Positions 1-7,350 of a DNA stretch of 64,000 nucleotides are shown here, piece after piece (within the stretch, counting starts at the first letter, position 1; each line of letters opens with the position of its first letter). The position numbers and the translations under genes were made by a program. The DNA lies in contig NZ_QICL01000013.1 in the NCBI RefSeq assembly GCF_003201355.1, positions 1 to 64,000 of the forward strand, read 5' to 3'. This DNA comes from Indolivaga alginatilytica (GTDB taxonomy: Bacteria > Bacteroidota > Bacteroidia > Bacteroidales > Dysgonomonadaceae). A model generated the notes under the pieces. It searched no databases and had not been told where the DNA came from. It was given only the letters and a program-made list of their open reading frames with translations.

Positions 1-320
1 TCTTTAAGTATGGACTAGACAATATAGCACAATGGTTGTTAAACCCTTATTGTCAGATAAATACAAATCCTATAAAATTTTTGTCATGTACTTAGACTTT
101 TGTCACCTTTTAAAACCTTATCAACTGATTTACAATAATTTAAGGAATAATCAAAAGTGACATTTTTCTGTTATTTACTGTTTACTTTTGTTACCTGAAT
201 TGTTTATTGTAACTCTTGTAATTTCCCTAAAGAGGGAAAAGACCCTCTTCTTTTATGGGGAGAGAGGCTTTAAATGTAACAAATTACGTCATTAGTAAAT
301 CGACCTCAAAATATAACGGT
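1..320. other. Gene-free leader region with AAAAGT/GTCAC repeats
   Basis: No coding region is visible before the first gene. From about 80 to 210 the sequence holds several copies, in both orientations, of a short motif built on TTTTGTCAC and GTTACTTTTGTTAC-like strings. One stretch (TAAAAGGTGACAAAAGT as its reverse complement) is identical over 17 bases to part of the cluster at 11352-11540. TACTTTTG at 183-190 fits the Bacteroidota -7 box TAnnTTTG and could serve the gene at 321. Confidence 0.5.
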
Positions 321-1064
321 ATGAATTCTTTATATAAGTTGTTATTAGTATTATCGGTAATGATCAGCGGATTTGCCAATGCACAGAATCTACCCAAACC
401 AATGTCACCACCACGTCTGGTAAATGATTTTGCGGGTATTTTCAATGAGCAGGAACGCAACGATCTGGAACAGATGCTAATTGCATACAACGATACTACA
501 TCGACTCAGATCTATGTAGTAACCGTAAAAGATCTGGAAGGATATGATGTCTCAGATTATGCTTTCCGCCTAGGAGAGAAATGGGGAATCGGGCAAAAAG
601 GAAAAGATAACGGAGCAGTTATTCTAATCAAACCCAAGGTAGGGAATGAGAGAGGAAGGGTATTTATTGCTACAGGCTATGGACTTGAGGAAAAACTCAA
701 TGATGCCAGAGTCGGTCGTATTATTGATAAAGAGATGCTACCCTACTTCCAGCAAAATGATTATTATACAGGCACTAAAAATGCGATTGGAGCTATGATC
801 GGATATTTATCGGGACAGTTTCAAGCTGATGAAGATGCTAATGAGTTAACTGCCGGAGATATTATAGTAAGTATACTTCTTGTCTTACTATTCCTCTACT
901 TTATAAGAAGAGCAAATAAGAATAATAAAGGAAACGGATCAAGAGGCGGAGGTTTTTTCCCTCCAATCATAGGAGGTGGTTTTGGTGGCGGATCGAGAGG
1001 AGGAGGCTTCGGAGGCGGTGGTGGCGGTCGTTTCGGCGGAGGTGGAGCAGGACGTAGTTGGTAA
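321..1064 (+). CDS. TPM-domain (YgcG-type) secreted or membrane protein
   Basis: A TPM-domain protein (TPM_phosphatase/YgcG family) of about 247 residues. The ATG at 321 is preferred over an upstream in-frame ATG at 255 because it opens directly into a hydrophobic signal peptide ending at NAQ. The mature protein begins with the family signature PRLVNDFAGIFNEQE, followed by the alpha/beta TPM domain with RVFIATGYGLE. A membrane segment (IIVSILLVLLFLYFI) comes next, then a basic linker and a Gly-rich tail of GGG/GGF repeats. Family members sit in the envelope and several are linked to membrane-protein turnover or photosystem repair; the role here is unknown. The usual LemA partner is not seen upstream inside the window. 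Confidence in the family is high and in the function low. Confidence 0.85.
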   Translation: MNSLYKLLLVLSVMISGFANAQNLPKPMSPPRLVNDFAGIFNEQERNDLEQMLIAYNDTTSTQIYVVTVKDLEGYDVSDYAFRLGEKWGIGQKGKDNGAVILIKPKVGNERGRVFIATGYGLEEKLNDARVGRIIDKEMLPYFQQNDYYTGTKNAIGAMIGYLSGQFQADEDANELTAGDIIVSILLVLLFLYFIRRANKNNKGNGSRGGGFFPPIIGGGFGGGSRGGGFGGGGGGRFGGGGAGRSW

Positions 1065-1133
1065 TAGATTTTTTCTATACAATATCGCCTGCACAAAGAG
1101 ATTCAAAACAAGCAAGGTCTGTTCAAAATAACC

Positions 1134-1141
1134 TATCTTTG
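1134..1141 (+). promoter_or_regulatory. Putative -7 box (TATCTTTG) of ferritin gene
   Basis: TATCTTTG matches the Bacteroidota -7 consensus TAnnTTTG. Transcription would start near 1148, so the repeat element at 1158-1252 would lie inside the ferritin 5' leader. No convincing -33 TTTG at standard spacing was found. Confidence 0.45.
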
Positions 1142-1157
1142 TAATAGTCACAGTCAT

Positions 1158-1252
1158 TTAAGGTCTAAGACCTTTTTATTGCTTTGGTAAGAACAACAGC
1201 TATAGCATGTTATATTTCGAAAGTACATCATTAAATACTTTCATTTATTTAA
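1158..1252 (+). repeat. 95-bp intergenic element, near-complete copy
   Basis: Near-complete member of the dispersed family described in the findings. It has a 5' hairpin TTAAGGTCTAAGACCTT followed by TTT, a middle part with ACAGCTATAGC, and a 3' hairpin of GAAAGTA pairing with TACTTTC around ATTAA, ending in TTATTTAA. It lies between the TPM gene and ferritin. Confidence 0.8.
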
Positions 1253-1285
1253 ACAAATTATTATTAACTATAAAATAAAGTCATT

Positions 1286-1798
1286 ATGGTAAGTAAGAAA
1301 GTCGAAGACGCATTAAACAAACAAATTAATGCAGAATTTTGGTCAGGATATTTATATCTATCCATGTCAGCTCATTTTGCGAAAGAAGGTAAGAACGGAT
1401 TTGCAAACTGGTTCAAAGTACAAGCTTTGGAAGAGAACGATCATGCAATGAAAATCTTCAATTATATCCTGGCTCGTGGTGGGCAGGCAGTTATCAGTCC
1501 CATAAAAGAGGTACCTCACAATTGGGCTTCTCCTTTAGACGCATTCAAAGCCGCTTTAGCTCACGAAAAACAAGTAACAGCTATGATTGACAATATTGTT
1601 ACTTTGACAAACGAGGAAAAAGATTATGCAACTTTATCTATGTTACAATGGTTTGTAGATGAGCAGGTAGAAGAAGAAGCTACAGCTCAGGATTTGGTTG
1701 ACAGCTTAGAAATGATCAAGGATAACGGATTTGGTATCTATACTTTAGACAGAGAGTTGAAAAGTAGAAAATATACTCCACTTGCAAGCAACGATTAA
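1286..1798 (+). CDS. ftnA: Ferritin (non-haem, FtnA type)
   Basis: A 24-meric iron-storage protein that oxidises Fe(II) at a ferroxidase centre and stores Fe(III) mineral in the cytoplasm. Its 170 residues match the bacterial FtnA length. Helix A carries EFWSGYLYLSMSAHF with the ferroxidase Glu, helix B carries LEENDHAMK with the Glu and His ligands, and helix D carries QWFVDEQVEEE with the Gln and Glu positions of the third iron site. No haem-binding Met or C-terminal extension is obvious, so bacterioferritin is unlikely. It is a single gene with its own probable promoter at 1134, a repeat element in the leader and a terminator after the stop, so it looks monocistronic. Confidence 0.95.
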   Translation: MVSKKVEDALNKQINAEFWSGYLYLSMSAHFAKEGKNGFANWFKVQALEENDHAMKIFNYILARGGQAVISPIKEVPHNWASPLDAFKAALAHEKQVTAMIDNIVTLTNEEKDYATLSMLQWFVDEQVEEEATAQDLVDSLEMIKDNGFGIYTLDRELKSRKYTPLASND

Positions 1799-1821
1799 GA
1801 AATAAAATCGATAAAAACACT

Positions 1822-1853
1822 GAAAGGGATGGATTGAAGAATCTGTCCTTTTC
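1822..1853 (+). terminator. Probable terminator after ferritin
   Basis: GAAAGGGAT and ATCTGTCCTTTTC form an imperfect stem with G-T pairs, followed by a T-rich tail. It lies 24 bases beyond the ferritin stop. Confidence 0.5.
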
Positions 1854-1949
1854 CTTTTCAATAAAAAATATTTGTTTAGCAAATTAGTTATTACTATATT
1901 TCAGAGTAACGGCCAGCAGTTAAGTTTATTACTTACCCTATAATAAAAT

Positions 1950-2468
1950 ATGGAACGATATATTGTACAGATAATAGCAACGGTAATTTTAGTAATATCT
2001 ATACCTATCATAAAGTATGTAGTAAGAAGACTAATCATAAAATATGCAACATTCAGTAGAAAAATAGAAGCTCGAACAAAACAGGTTGTCAGAGTTTTCA
2101 ATATCATGATCAATGTAATGTTCGGAATCTGCTTTGTGATTATATGGGGAGTTGATCCTCGTAATCTATTAGTTGCCTTATCTTCTATATTTGCGGTAAT
2201 AGGGGTTGCTATGTTTGCTCAATGGTCGTTATTAAGCAATATTACTGCGGGTATTATAATCTTTTTCACCTCTACCTTTAGAGTTGGCGATCATATTCGC
2301 ATCCTGGACAAAGATATGCCTGTGGACGCTATAGTAGAAGATATATTATCTTTTCATACTCTATTGAAAACTCTTGACGGTGAAATTATTTCATATCCGA
2401 ATTCTCTTTTCTTTCAGAAAGGAATATCCATTATTCACATTAGTAAATGGGAAGACATAGAAGAATAA
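1950..2468 (+). CDS. Small MscS-family mechanosensitive channel
   Basis: A minimal mechanosensitive channel of 172 residues. There is an N-terminal membrane helix (about residues 5-25), a second around 50-70, and a pore-helix-like segment at about 73-105 (VALSSIFAVIGVAMFAQW then SNITAGIIIF). The start of the MscS beta domain follows (FRVGDHIRI ... DGEIISYPNSLFF). The C-terminal alpha/beta cage domain of E. coli MscS is absent, but short versions like this are common enough that I do not call it truncated. Family members release solutes on hypo-osmotic shock. The TAA stop is the first TAA of a repeat element (TAAGGTC). Possible co-transcription with ssb is doubtful because ssb has its own -7 box. 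Confidence 0.85.
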   Translation: MERYIVQIIATVILVISIPIIKYVVRRLIIKYATFSRKIEARTKQVVRVFNIMINVMFGICFVIIWGVDPRNLLVALSSIFAVIGVAMFAQWSLLSNITAGIIIFFTSTFRVGDHIRILDKDMPVDAIVEDILSFHTLLKTLDGEIISYPNSLFFQKGISIIHISKWEDIEE

Positions 2469-2540
2469 GGTCTCAGACCTTTTTATCACTTTAGCAAGCA
2501 TAAACACAATCGGGGGCATAACTTGCAATCATAGTTATAA
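2466..2540 (+). repeat. Intergenic element, partial copy overlapping stop codon
   Basis: Begins TAAGGTCTCAGACCTTTTTA, where the TAA is the stop codon of the MscS gene. The middle part with TAGTTATAA is recognisable; the 3' hairpin is lost. Confidence 0.65.
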
Positions 2541-2556
2541 TTAGATGGGCAATAAA

Positions 2557-2583
2557 AAGGTCTACGACCTTATTTGCTTCAGC
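2557..2583 (+). repeat. Intergenic element, 5' hairpin only
   Basis: AAGGTCTACGACCTT is a perfect 6-bp stem with a 3-base loop, followed by ATTTGCTTCAGC, which resembles the ATTGCTTTGGC part of the element. It lies just upstream of the ssb promoter box. Confidence 0.55.
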
Positions 2584-2592
2584 AAAAAATAT

Positions 2593-2600
2593 TATATTTG
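2593..2600 (+). promoter_or_regulatory. Putative -7 box (TATATTTG) of ssb
   Basis: TATATTTG is an exact match to TAnnTTTG, 59 bases before the ssb start. Confidence 0.45.
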
Positions 2601-2658
2601 TCTCTCAGTAGAATAACAAGTCAATTTAAAAGTTCTTACAATATAAAACCAATAAGAG

Positions 2659-3138
2659 ATGTCAGTAAATAAAGTTATATTAATAGGCAATGTAGGGAAA
2701 GATCCTGATATCAGATATTTTGATAATGGTAGCGCAGTCGTAAACTTTCCGTTGGCAACTACCGAGCGTGGCTATACTGCGGCAAACGGTACACAGATTC
2801 CCGATCGTACAGAATGGCACAATGTTGTTTGCTGGAGGGGCCTGGCTAAGGTTGCCGAACAATTTGTAAAAAAAGGTACTCAACTGTTTGTTGAAGGAAA
2901 AATCCGTACTCGCTCTTATGACGATCAGAACGGAATAAAAAGATATGTAGTAGAAATATATGCTGATAATCTGGAACTTTTAGGTAAGAAAGGCGACTTT
3001 CAATCTGAAGGAAATACAAGCGGAGGATATGGACAACAACAATCTTCTTCTCCTGCTTCAACAACATCTCAATATCAATCCCCTGCCTCATCTACATCAA
3101 CCGCATCAACTGACGAAGCAGATGATTTACCTTTTTAA
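2659..3138 (+). CDS. ssb: Single-stranded DNA-binding protein
   Basis: Coats single-stranded DNA in replication, recombination and repair and recruits partners through its C-terminal tip. The 159 residues have an OB fold at about 1-110 beginning MSVNKVILIGNVGKDPDIR, with the conserved TEWHNVVCWRGLAK strand and GTQLFVEGKIRTRSY. A flexible Gly/Gln/Ser/Thr-rich linker follows, and the canonical acidic tip DEADDLPF ends the protein. The gene precedes gldD; in many Bacteroidota ssb, gldE and gldD are neighbours, but no gldE lies between them here. Confidence 0.96.
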   Translation: MSVNKVILIGNVGKDPDIRYFDNGSAVVNFPLATTERGYTAANGTQIPDRTEWHNVVCWRGLAKVAEQFVKKGTQLFVEGKIRTRSYDDQNGIKRYVVEIYADNLELLGKKGDFQSEGNTSGGYGQQQSSSPASTTSQYQSPASSTSTASTDEADDLPF

Positions 3139-3298
3139 TAACTGGGAAATATATCAAAAAGGTCATAAACCTCAATTTTATCTCAATTAAATATAACATA
3201 AATAAATGCAGATCTATATTCCATTATATCTGCATTTGTTATATATAAACAATCTTAAATATTCAATGCTGCATCATTCATATAAAGCTTCTTAGCAT

Positions 3299-3892
3299 AT
3301 GACACTAGTCAAAAACCCCTATAAATATTTTATTCTTATTACATTATACCTGCTGCTATTTAGCACTGGCTGTAATGAATATACTCCTAAGCCTAAAGGA
3401 TATAATCGTATAGATAATATAGAGAGTGGATATATCGAATATAATTTCCAGAAATTCTCATTTAAGTATTCTGATGCTGTCCGTATTGATACACTTCAAT
3501 CAAAAGAAAAAGGAGAGGTTTGGTTCAATATTGTTTATCCTCAATATAATGCTATAGTTTATTGTACTTATTTGCCTATTTCAAAAGTCACCTTACCTAA
3601 AATACTGGAAGATAGCCATCGTTTAGCATATAACCACGCATTGAAAGCAGATGCCATAGACCAACTAATATACAAAAATGAAGATCTGAATGTATCGGGA
3701 ACATTATATTATATAGCCGGAAATGTAGCAACTCCCGCTCAATTTTATCTTACTGATAGTATCAGCCATTTTTTTAGAGGTTCGTTCTATTATAATGAAA
3801 AAGCAGATATGGACTCTGTAGCACCTATTACTGATTTTGTAATAAAAGATATTCAGGAAATGATAAACACATTTAGCTGGAATAATAAATAA
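3299..3892 (+). CDS. gldD: Gliding motility lipoprotein GldD
   Basis: An outer-membrane-associated lipoprotein of the GldD family, needed for gliding motility in Flavobacterium and associated with type IX secretion. The N-terminus (KYFILITLYLLLFSTGC) is a lipoprotein signal with the lipidated Cys at residue 25. The family signature PKPKGYNRIDNI follows, then a beta-rich domain containing WFNIVYPQYNAIVYCTY and FYLTDSISHFFRGSFYYN. At 197 residues it has the usual length. Proximity to ssb is conserved in the phylum and supports the call. In non-gliding Bacteroidales the role is less clear. Confidence 0.88.
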   Translation: MTLVKNPYKYFILITLYLLLFSTGCNEYTPKPKGYNRIDNIESGYIEYNFQKFSFKYSDAVRIDTLQSKEKGEVWFNIVYPQYNAIVYCTYLPISKVTLPKILEDSHRLAYNHALKADAIDQLIYKNEDLNVSGTLYYIAGNVATPAQFYLTDSISHFFRGSFYYNEKADMDSVAPITDFVIKDIQEMINTFSWNNK

Positions 3893-3990
3893 TTTTACTA
3901 TTTATCCGAGTATAATCAAAACTAATTAAAAAGGTAAAGCAGAGCAGTAAATTATTCTGAATCACTAAAACCTATCTCCATAAAAAGAAT

Positions 3991-4031
3991 GAAAGCCGTA
4001 AATCAGCGTAGTTTCTGTTTTACGGCGTTTC
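3991..4031. terminator. Bidirectional terminator between gldD and exbD
   Basis: GAAAGCCGTAAA pairs with TTTACGGCGTTTC across a 15-base loop between two convergent genes. Confidence 0.65.
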
Positions 4032-4067
4032 AATCAAAAGTAGTAATAAAAGAGGGTTGTTTGATAT

Positions 4068-4703
4068 TTATCTCGCTTGTGTTAAGCTAAAGTTGTTGAA
4101 ATTTTCGATTAAATAATTGTCTCCTTTCTCCACATCTACTATAGCATATTTTGCAACGCTACATATTTGCATTTCGTCCAGAGTTTTCACCAAGTTATTA
4201 TAGGTTGAACTATTGGTTGGCTTTACAATTACAGTTATACTTTCTCTCGATTTCTTAAGTTCAGACAATTGATTCTTGAACTGTTCTTCTGAAATCTCTT
4301 TTTTATATTTTTTACTTTTCAGATCTGTAACTTGCTGATTCAGATCACTATTTCTTTCCAAAAGAACGTTTCTAAGTCCATCTTCCGATAGATCTGTTTT
4401 TTGTAAGAAATTCGGATTGTCATATTTTGCTTTTCCCCAATAATAAAATATCTGGTCATTCTCACTCAAGAGTAATGTAACCGTTTTAGATTCTGGGGTT
4501 TCGGGACCAGGCTCCGTTGATTTTGCTGGCATTACTATATCCATCACCTGAGGTGCGGAAAGTGTTGTACACAACATAAAGAACGTTATCAACAGCATAT
4601 TCATATCCACCATCGGGGTGAAATCAACACGAAGATTCATTTTTGTAGGTTGCCCCTTCTTCTTTTTGCCTCCATTATCGGAGCTTGTATTCATTTCAGC
4701 CAT
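4068..4703 (-). CDS. exbD: ExbD/TolR-family energy-transduction protein
   Basis: A subunit of the proton-driven motor that energises TonB-dependent outer-membrane transport. After a basic cytoplasmic N-terminus (GGKKKKGQPTKMN) comes the single membrane helix with the family motif VDFTPMVDMNMLLITFFML. The Asp in PMVDM is the conserved proton-carrying residue. The rest is a periplasmic domain of about 150 residues with a Lys/Gln-rich helical stretch (residues about 105-150). It is longer than E. coli ExbD (141 residues), as is common in Bacteroidota. No exbB or tonB is adjacent, so it is either a solitary or a second-type ExbD whose partner is elsewhere. Confidence 0.88.
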   Translation of the reverse strand: MAEMNTSSDNGGKKKKGQPTKMNLRVDFTPMVDMNMLLITFFMLCTTLSAPQVMDIVMPAKSTEPGPETPESKTVTLLLSENDQIFYYWGKAKYDNPNFLQKTDLSEDGLRNVLLERNSDLNQQVTDLKSKKYKKEISEEQFKNQLSELKKSRESITVIVKPTNSSTYNNLVKTLDEMQICSVAKYAIVDVEKGDNYLIENFNNFSLTQAR

Positions 4704-5261
4704 GACGGTAAGAATTAAAGTTGTTTATAATTCGCTTGTCTACATTATAGAGTAAAATAGGATTAGAATTCCATAAATGAAGTGAAGAAAAAACGGAGAA
4801 AAAAGCGAAAAAAGAATTTATTTTCAATTAAGTCATTATAGCGTAATGAATTATATAGATATAAAAAATATACCGGAAATACGTATTTTATATATTATAT
4901 GATATAAATTTATTGAAAAACAAATCATTCTGTAAGGATAAGCGTACTTAAAACGCTATAAAAAGGAATAAGAGATATAAAGGATAAAAATACAGGGTTA
5001 TTATAACAATTAAATAAGATAGTAATTTAAATACATTACAGATTGAAGGTCGCAGAACTTATTTTATTGCACACTTTTGAGAGATAAGTGCAGTTTTAAA
5101 AAATATCGTAATTATTTATGTCAAATTGATAATTTTAATAACTTTTTTTTTCGTCTTAATTGAAATGAAAGCTCTAAATTTGTATACCCTTAACGAAGGT
5201 TTAATATATCAATAGAATTCACTATAATTTTAAGATCTGATTGGTCACCGAAAGCCAATTT
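4704..5261. other. AT-rich gene-free region
   Basis: About 560 bases between the divergent exbD and the carboxyltransferase gene with no plausible coding frame. The only structure I see is a decayed repeat-element fragment at 5046 and the promoter box at 5262. A regulatory or small-RNA role cannot be judged by eye. Confidence 0.5.
5046..5078 (+). repeat. Intergenic element, decayed 5' fragment
   Basis: AAGGTCGCAGAACTT followed by ATTTTATTGC resembles the hairpin and adjacent ATTGC part of the family; the rest is not recognisable. Confidence 0.4.
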
Positions 5262-5269
5262 TATCTTTG
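5262..5269 (+). promoter_or_regulatory. Putative -7 box (TATCTTTG)
   Basis: TATCTTTG fits TAnnTTTG and ends 20 bases before the ATG at 5289, giving a short leader of about 13 bases. A TTGG lies 17 bases upstream. Confidence 0.5.
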
Positions 5270-5288
5270 AACATTACATAAAAACACT

Positions 5289-7070
5289 ATGGGAAGAGAA
5301 ATCAAATTTAGTCTCGTTTATCGTGACATGTGGCAATCATCCGGAAAATATCAGCCACGTGTAGACCAGTTAACACAAATCGCACCGGTTATTATTGACA
5401 TGGGTTGTTTTGCTCGTGTGGAGACAAATGGTGGAGCTTTCGAACAGGTAAATCTTCTTTATGGCGAAAATCCGAATACAGCTGTTCGTGACTGGACTGC
5501 TCCTTTCAACAAAGTAGGAATCCAAACACATATGTTGGAACGTGGTTTAAACGGTCTGCGTATGAATCCTGTACCAAAAGATGTACGTCGTTTGATGTTT
5601 AAAGTTAAGTGTGCACAAGGAACTAATATATCTCGTTCTTTTGATGGTTTGAATGATCCACGGAATCTTGAATTATCAGTTAAGTATGCAAAAGAAGCCG
5701 GGATGATTTCTCAAACAGCCCTTTGTATTACACATTCTCCAATTCATACAGTTGATTATTATTTAAATTTTGCCGATAAATTAGTTGACTTTGGAGCTGA
5801 CGAATTTTGCTTGAAAGATATGGCCGGCGTAGGGCGTCCTGCATTTTTAGGTAAACTGACAAAAGCTCTTAAAGACAGACACCCCAATATACCTATCGAA
5901 TATCATGGTCATACAGGACCCGGTTTCTCGGTAGCTTCGATGTTAGAAGTTGCCCGTGCAGGAGCTGATTATCTGGATGCTGCTATCGAGCCATTGGCTT
6001 GGGGTATGGTGCACCCTGATATTATCACATTGCAAGCTATGTTGAAGGATGCAGGATTTTCTGTGCCTGATATTAATATGAAAGCTTATATGGAAGCTCG
6101 TGCTTTGACACAATCTTTCATTGATGATTTCTTAGGATACTTTATCGACCCATCTAACAAAATAATGACATCTCTCCTTGTAGGCTGTGGTCTTCCTGGT
6201 GGTATGATGGGATCTATGATGGCCGACCTTAAAGGTATGCACTCGGCTATCAATATGGCACTTCGCAACAATGGTAAGGCAGAAGTTACATTGAATGACC
6301 TTGTGGTTCAACTATTCGACGAAGTTGCTTATATATGGCCTAAATTAGGTTATCCTCCCTTAGTAACTCCTTTCAGCCAATATGTGAAGAACATTGCTCT
6401 TATGAACATCTTCTCGATGGCACAAGGACAAGCTCGTTTTTCTAATATCGACAAAGATAGCTGGAATATGATTCTGGGCAGAACAGGTACATTGCCGGGT
6501 AAACTGGATGATGAGATTATCGAACTGGCTAAATCTAAAAATCTTGAATTCTATACAGGAAATCCTCAGGAAGAATATCCGGATGCTCTTGATACTTATC
6601 GCAAAGAGATGGATGAGAACGGTTGGGATTATGGTCAAGACGATGAGGAATTATTCGAATTGGCGATGCACGATCGTCAGTACCGCGATTACAAGTCGGG
6701 CTTAGCTAAAGAACGTTTCAACGCTGATCTGGAAAAAGCAAAAGCAGCAGCCGGAGCTCCGATTATTGTTACTCGTCCTATAGTTGAGATACCTAACTTT
6801 GATATAGAAAAGGTAACAGAAAAATATCCTGATGCTCAACCATTACAAGCTCCTGTTTCAGGACAAGTAATCTGGCAGATTGATTTAGCTGACGAGTCTA
6901 CTGCTCCTGTCGTAGGAACGCCGGTTAAAGAAGGTGATATTATCGCTTTCATTCAAGCATATTATGGTATCGAAGAAGTGAAAGCTTTGAAATCGGGTAA
7001 GATTGTTCAGATCGAAACTAAACAAGGTGCTAAGGTTCAAAAGAATCAAGTACTTGCATTTATCAACTAA
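5289..7070 (+). CDS. OadA-like carboxyltransferase with a degenerate biotinyl domain
   Basis: A 593-residue homologue of oxaloacetate decarboxylase alpha / pyruvate carboxylase B subunits. The TIM-barrel carboxyltransferase domain (about 1-300) keeps the metal-site Asp (YRD, residue 13), the carbamylated-Lys motif CLKDMAG and two His in YHGHTGPG. The usual HTHDT is altered, and the usual GTSQP pocket reads WGMVHP. A PYC_OADA-type region (about 300-460) and a biotin/lipoyl-fold domain (about 515-593, LQAPVSGQV ... KEGDIIAFIQ) follow. Where EAMKM should carry the biotinyl Lys the sequence reads QAYYG (556-560), so it cannot be biotinylated there. Family membership is clear; the reaction is not. 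It may work with a separate biotin carrier or have another substrate. It has its own promoter and terminator. Confidence 0.75.
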   Translation: MGREIKFSLVYRDMWQSSGKYQPRVDQLTQIAPVIIDMGCFARVETNGGAFEQVNLLYGENPNTAVRDWTAPFNKVGIQTHMLERGLNGLRMNPVPKDVRRLMFKVKCAQGTNISRSFDGLNDPRNLELSVKYAKEAGMISQTALCITHSPIHTVDYYLNFADKLVDFGADEFCLKDMAGVGRPAFLGKLTKALKDRHPNIPIEYHGHTGPGFSVASMLEVARAGADYLDAAIEPLAWGMVHPDIITLQAMLKDAGFSVPDINMKAYMEARALTQSFIDDFLGYFIDPSNKIMTSLLVGCGLPGGMMGSMMADLKGMHSAINMALRNNGKAEVTLNDLVVQLFDEVAYIWPKLGYPPLVTPFSQYVKNIALMNIFSMAQGQARFSNIDKDSWNMILGRTGTLPGKLDDEIIELAKSKNLEFYTGNPQEEYPDALDTYRKEMDENGWDYGQDDEELFELAMHDRQYRDYKSGLAKERFNADLEKAKAAAGAPIIVTRPIVEIPNFDIEKVTEKYPDAQPLQAPVSGQVIWQIDLADESTAPVVGTPVKEGDIIAFIQAYYGIEEVKALKSGKIVQIETKQGAKVQKNQVLAFIN

Positions 7071-7120
7071 GATAAATTTATATCCTATACTCACATAAGT
7101 AGATAGGGTTTATATAATAG

Positions 7121-7155
7121 AAAAAGCAGTAGGATTTTATCTTACTGCTTTTTTT
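7121..7155 (+). terminator. Strong intrinsic terminator
   Basis: AAAAAGCAGTA pairs with TACTGCTTTTT over 11 bp with an 11-base loop, followed by further Ts. It closes the OadA-like gene. Confidence 0.85.
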
Positions 7156-7223
7156 GTATTTGATAGAGTCAGTTATTGACTTGTAAAATGAATCTTTTTC
7201 TATAATACAATTGTCTTTTTTGC

Positions 7224-7231
7224 TAACTTTG
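7224..7231 (+). promoter_or_regulatory. Putative -7 box (TAACTTTG) of proS
   Basis: TAACTTTG fits TAnnTTTG. The expected start point, about 7 bases downstream, falls at the first base of the repeat element at 7239. Confidence 0.45.
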
Positions 7232-7238
7232 CAAATAC

Positions 7239-7333
7239 TTAAGGTTACAGACCTTTCTATTGCTTGGATCAGGACAGTAACCAAAGACAGTTACAGCTAT
7301 GAGACTCGGCAATAAACATTCAAATTACTCAAG
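7239..7333 (+). repeat. 95-bp intergenic element, near-complete copy in proS leader
   Basis: Starts TTAAGGTTACAGACCTT (hairpin with one mismatch) and ends ATTACTCAAG. The middle keeps CAGTTACAGCTATGAG. It fills the space between the proS -7 box and the ATG at 7351. Confidence 0.7.
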
Positions 7334-7350
7334 AAAAGTTATAATAACAC

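Noticed and set aside
896-1157. Proline-rich open frames opposite the Gly-rich tail of the TPM protein
   Set aside because: They are the complement of GGN repeats; the composition follows from the real gene and there is no start context or similarity.
1950-2468. Truncated MscS pseudogene
   Set aside because: The missing C-terminal cage is absent in other short MscS proteins; there is no remnant of it downstream.
2659-3138. A frame opposite ssb (81 codons at 2846-3091)
   Set aside because: Fully inside ssb, no features of its own.
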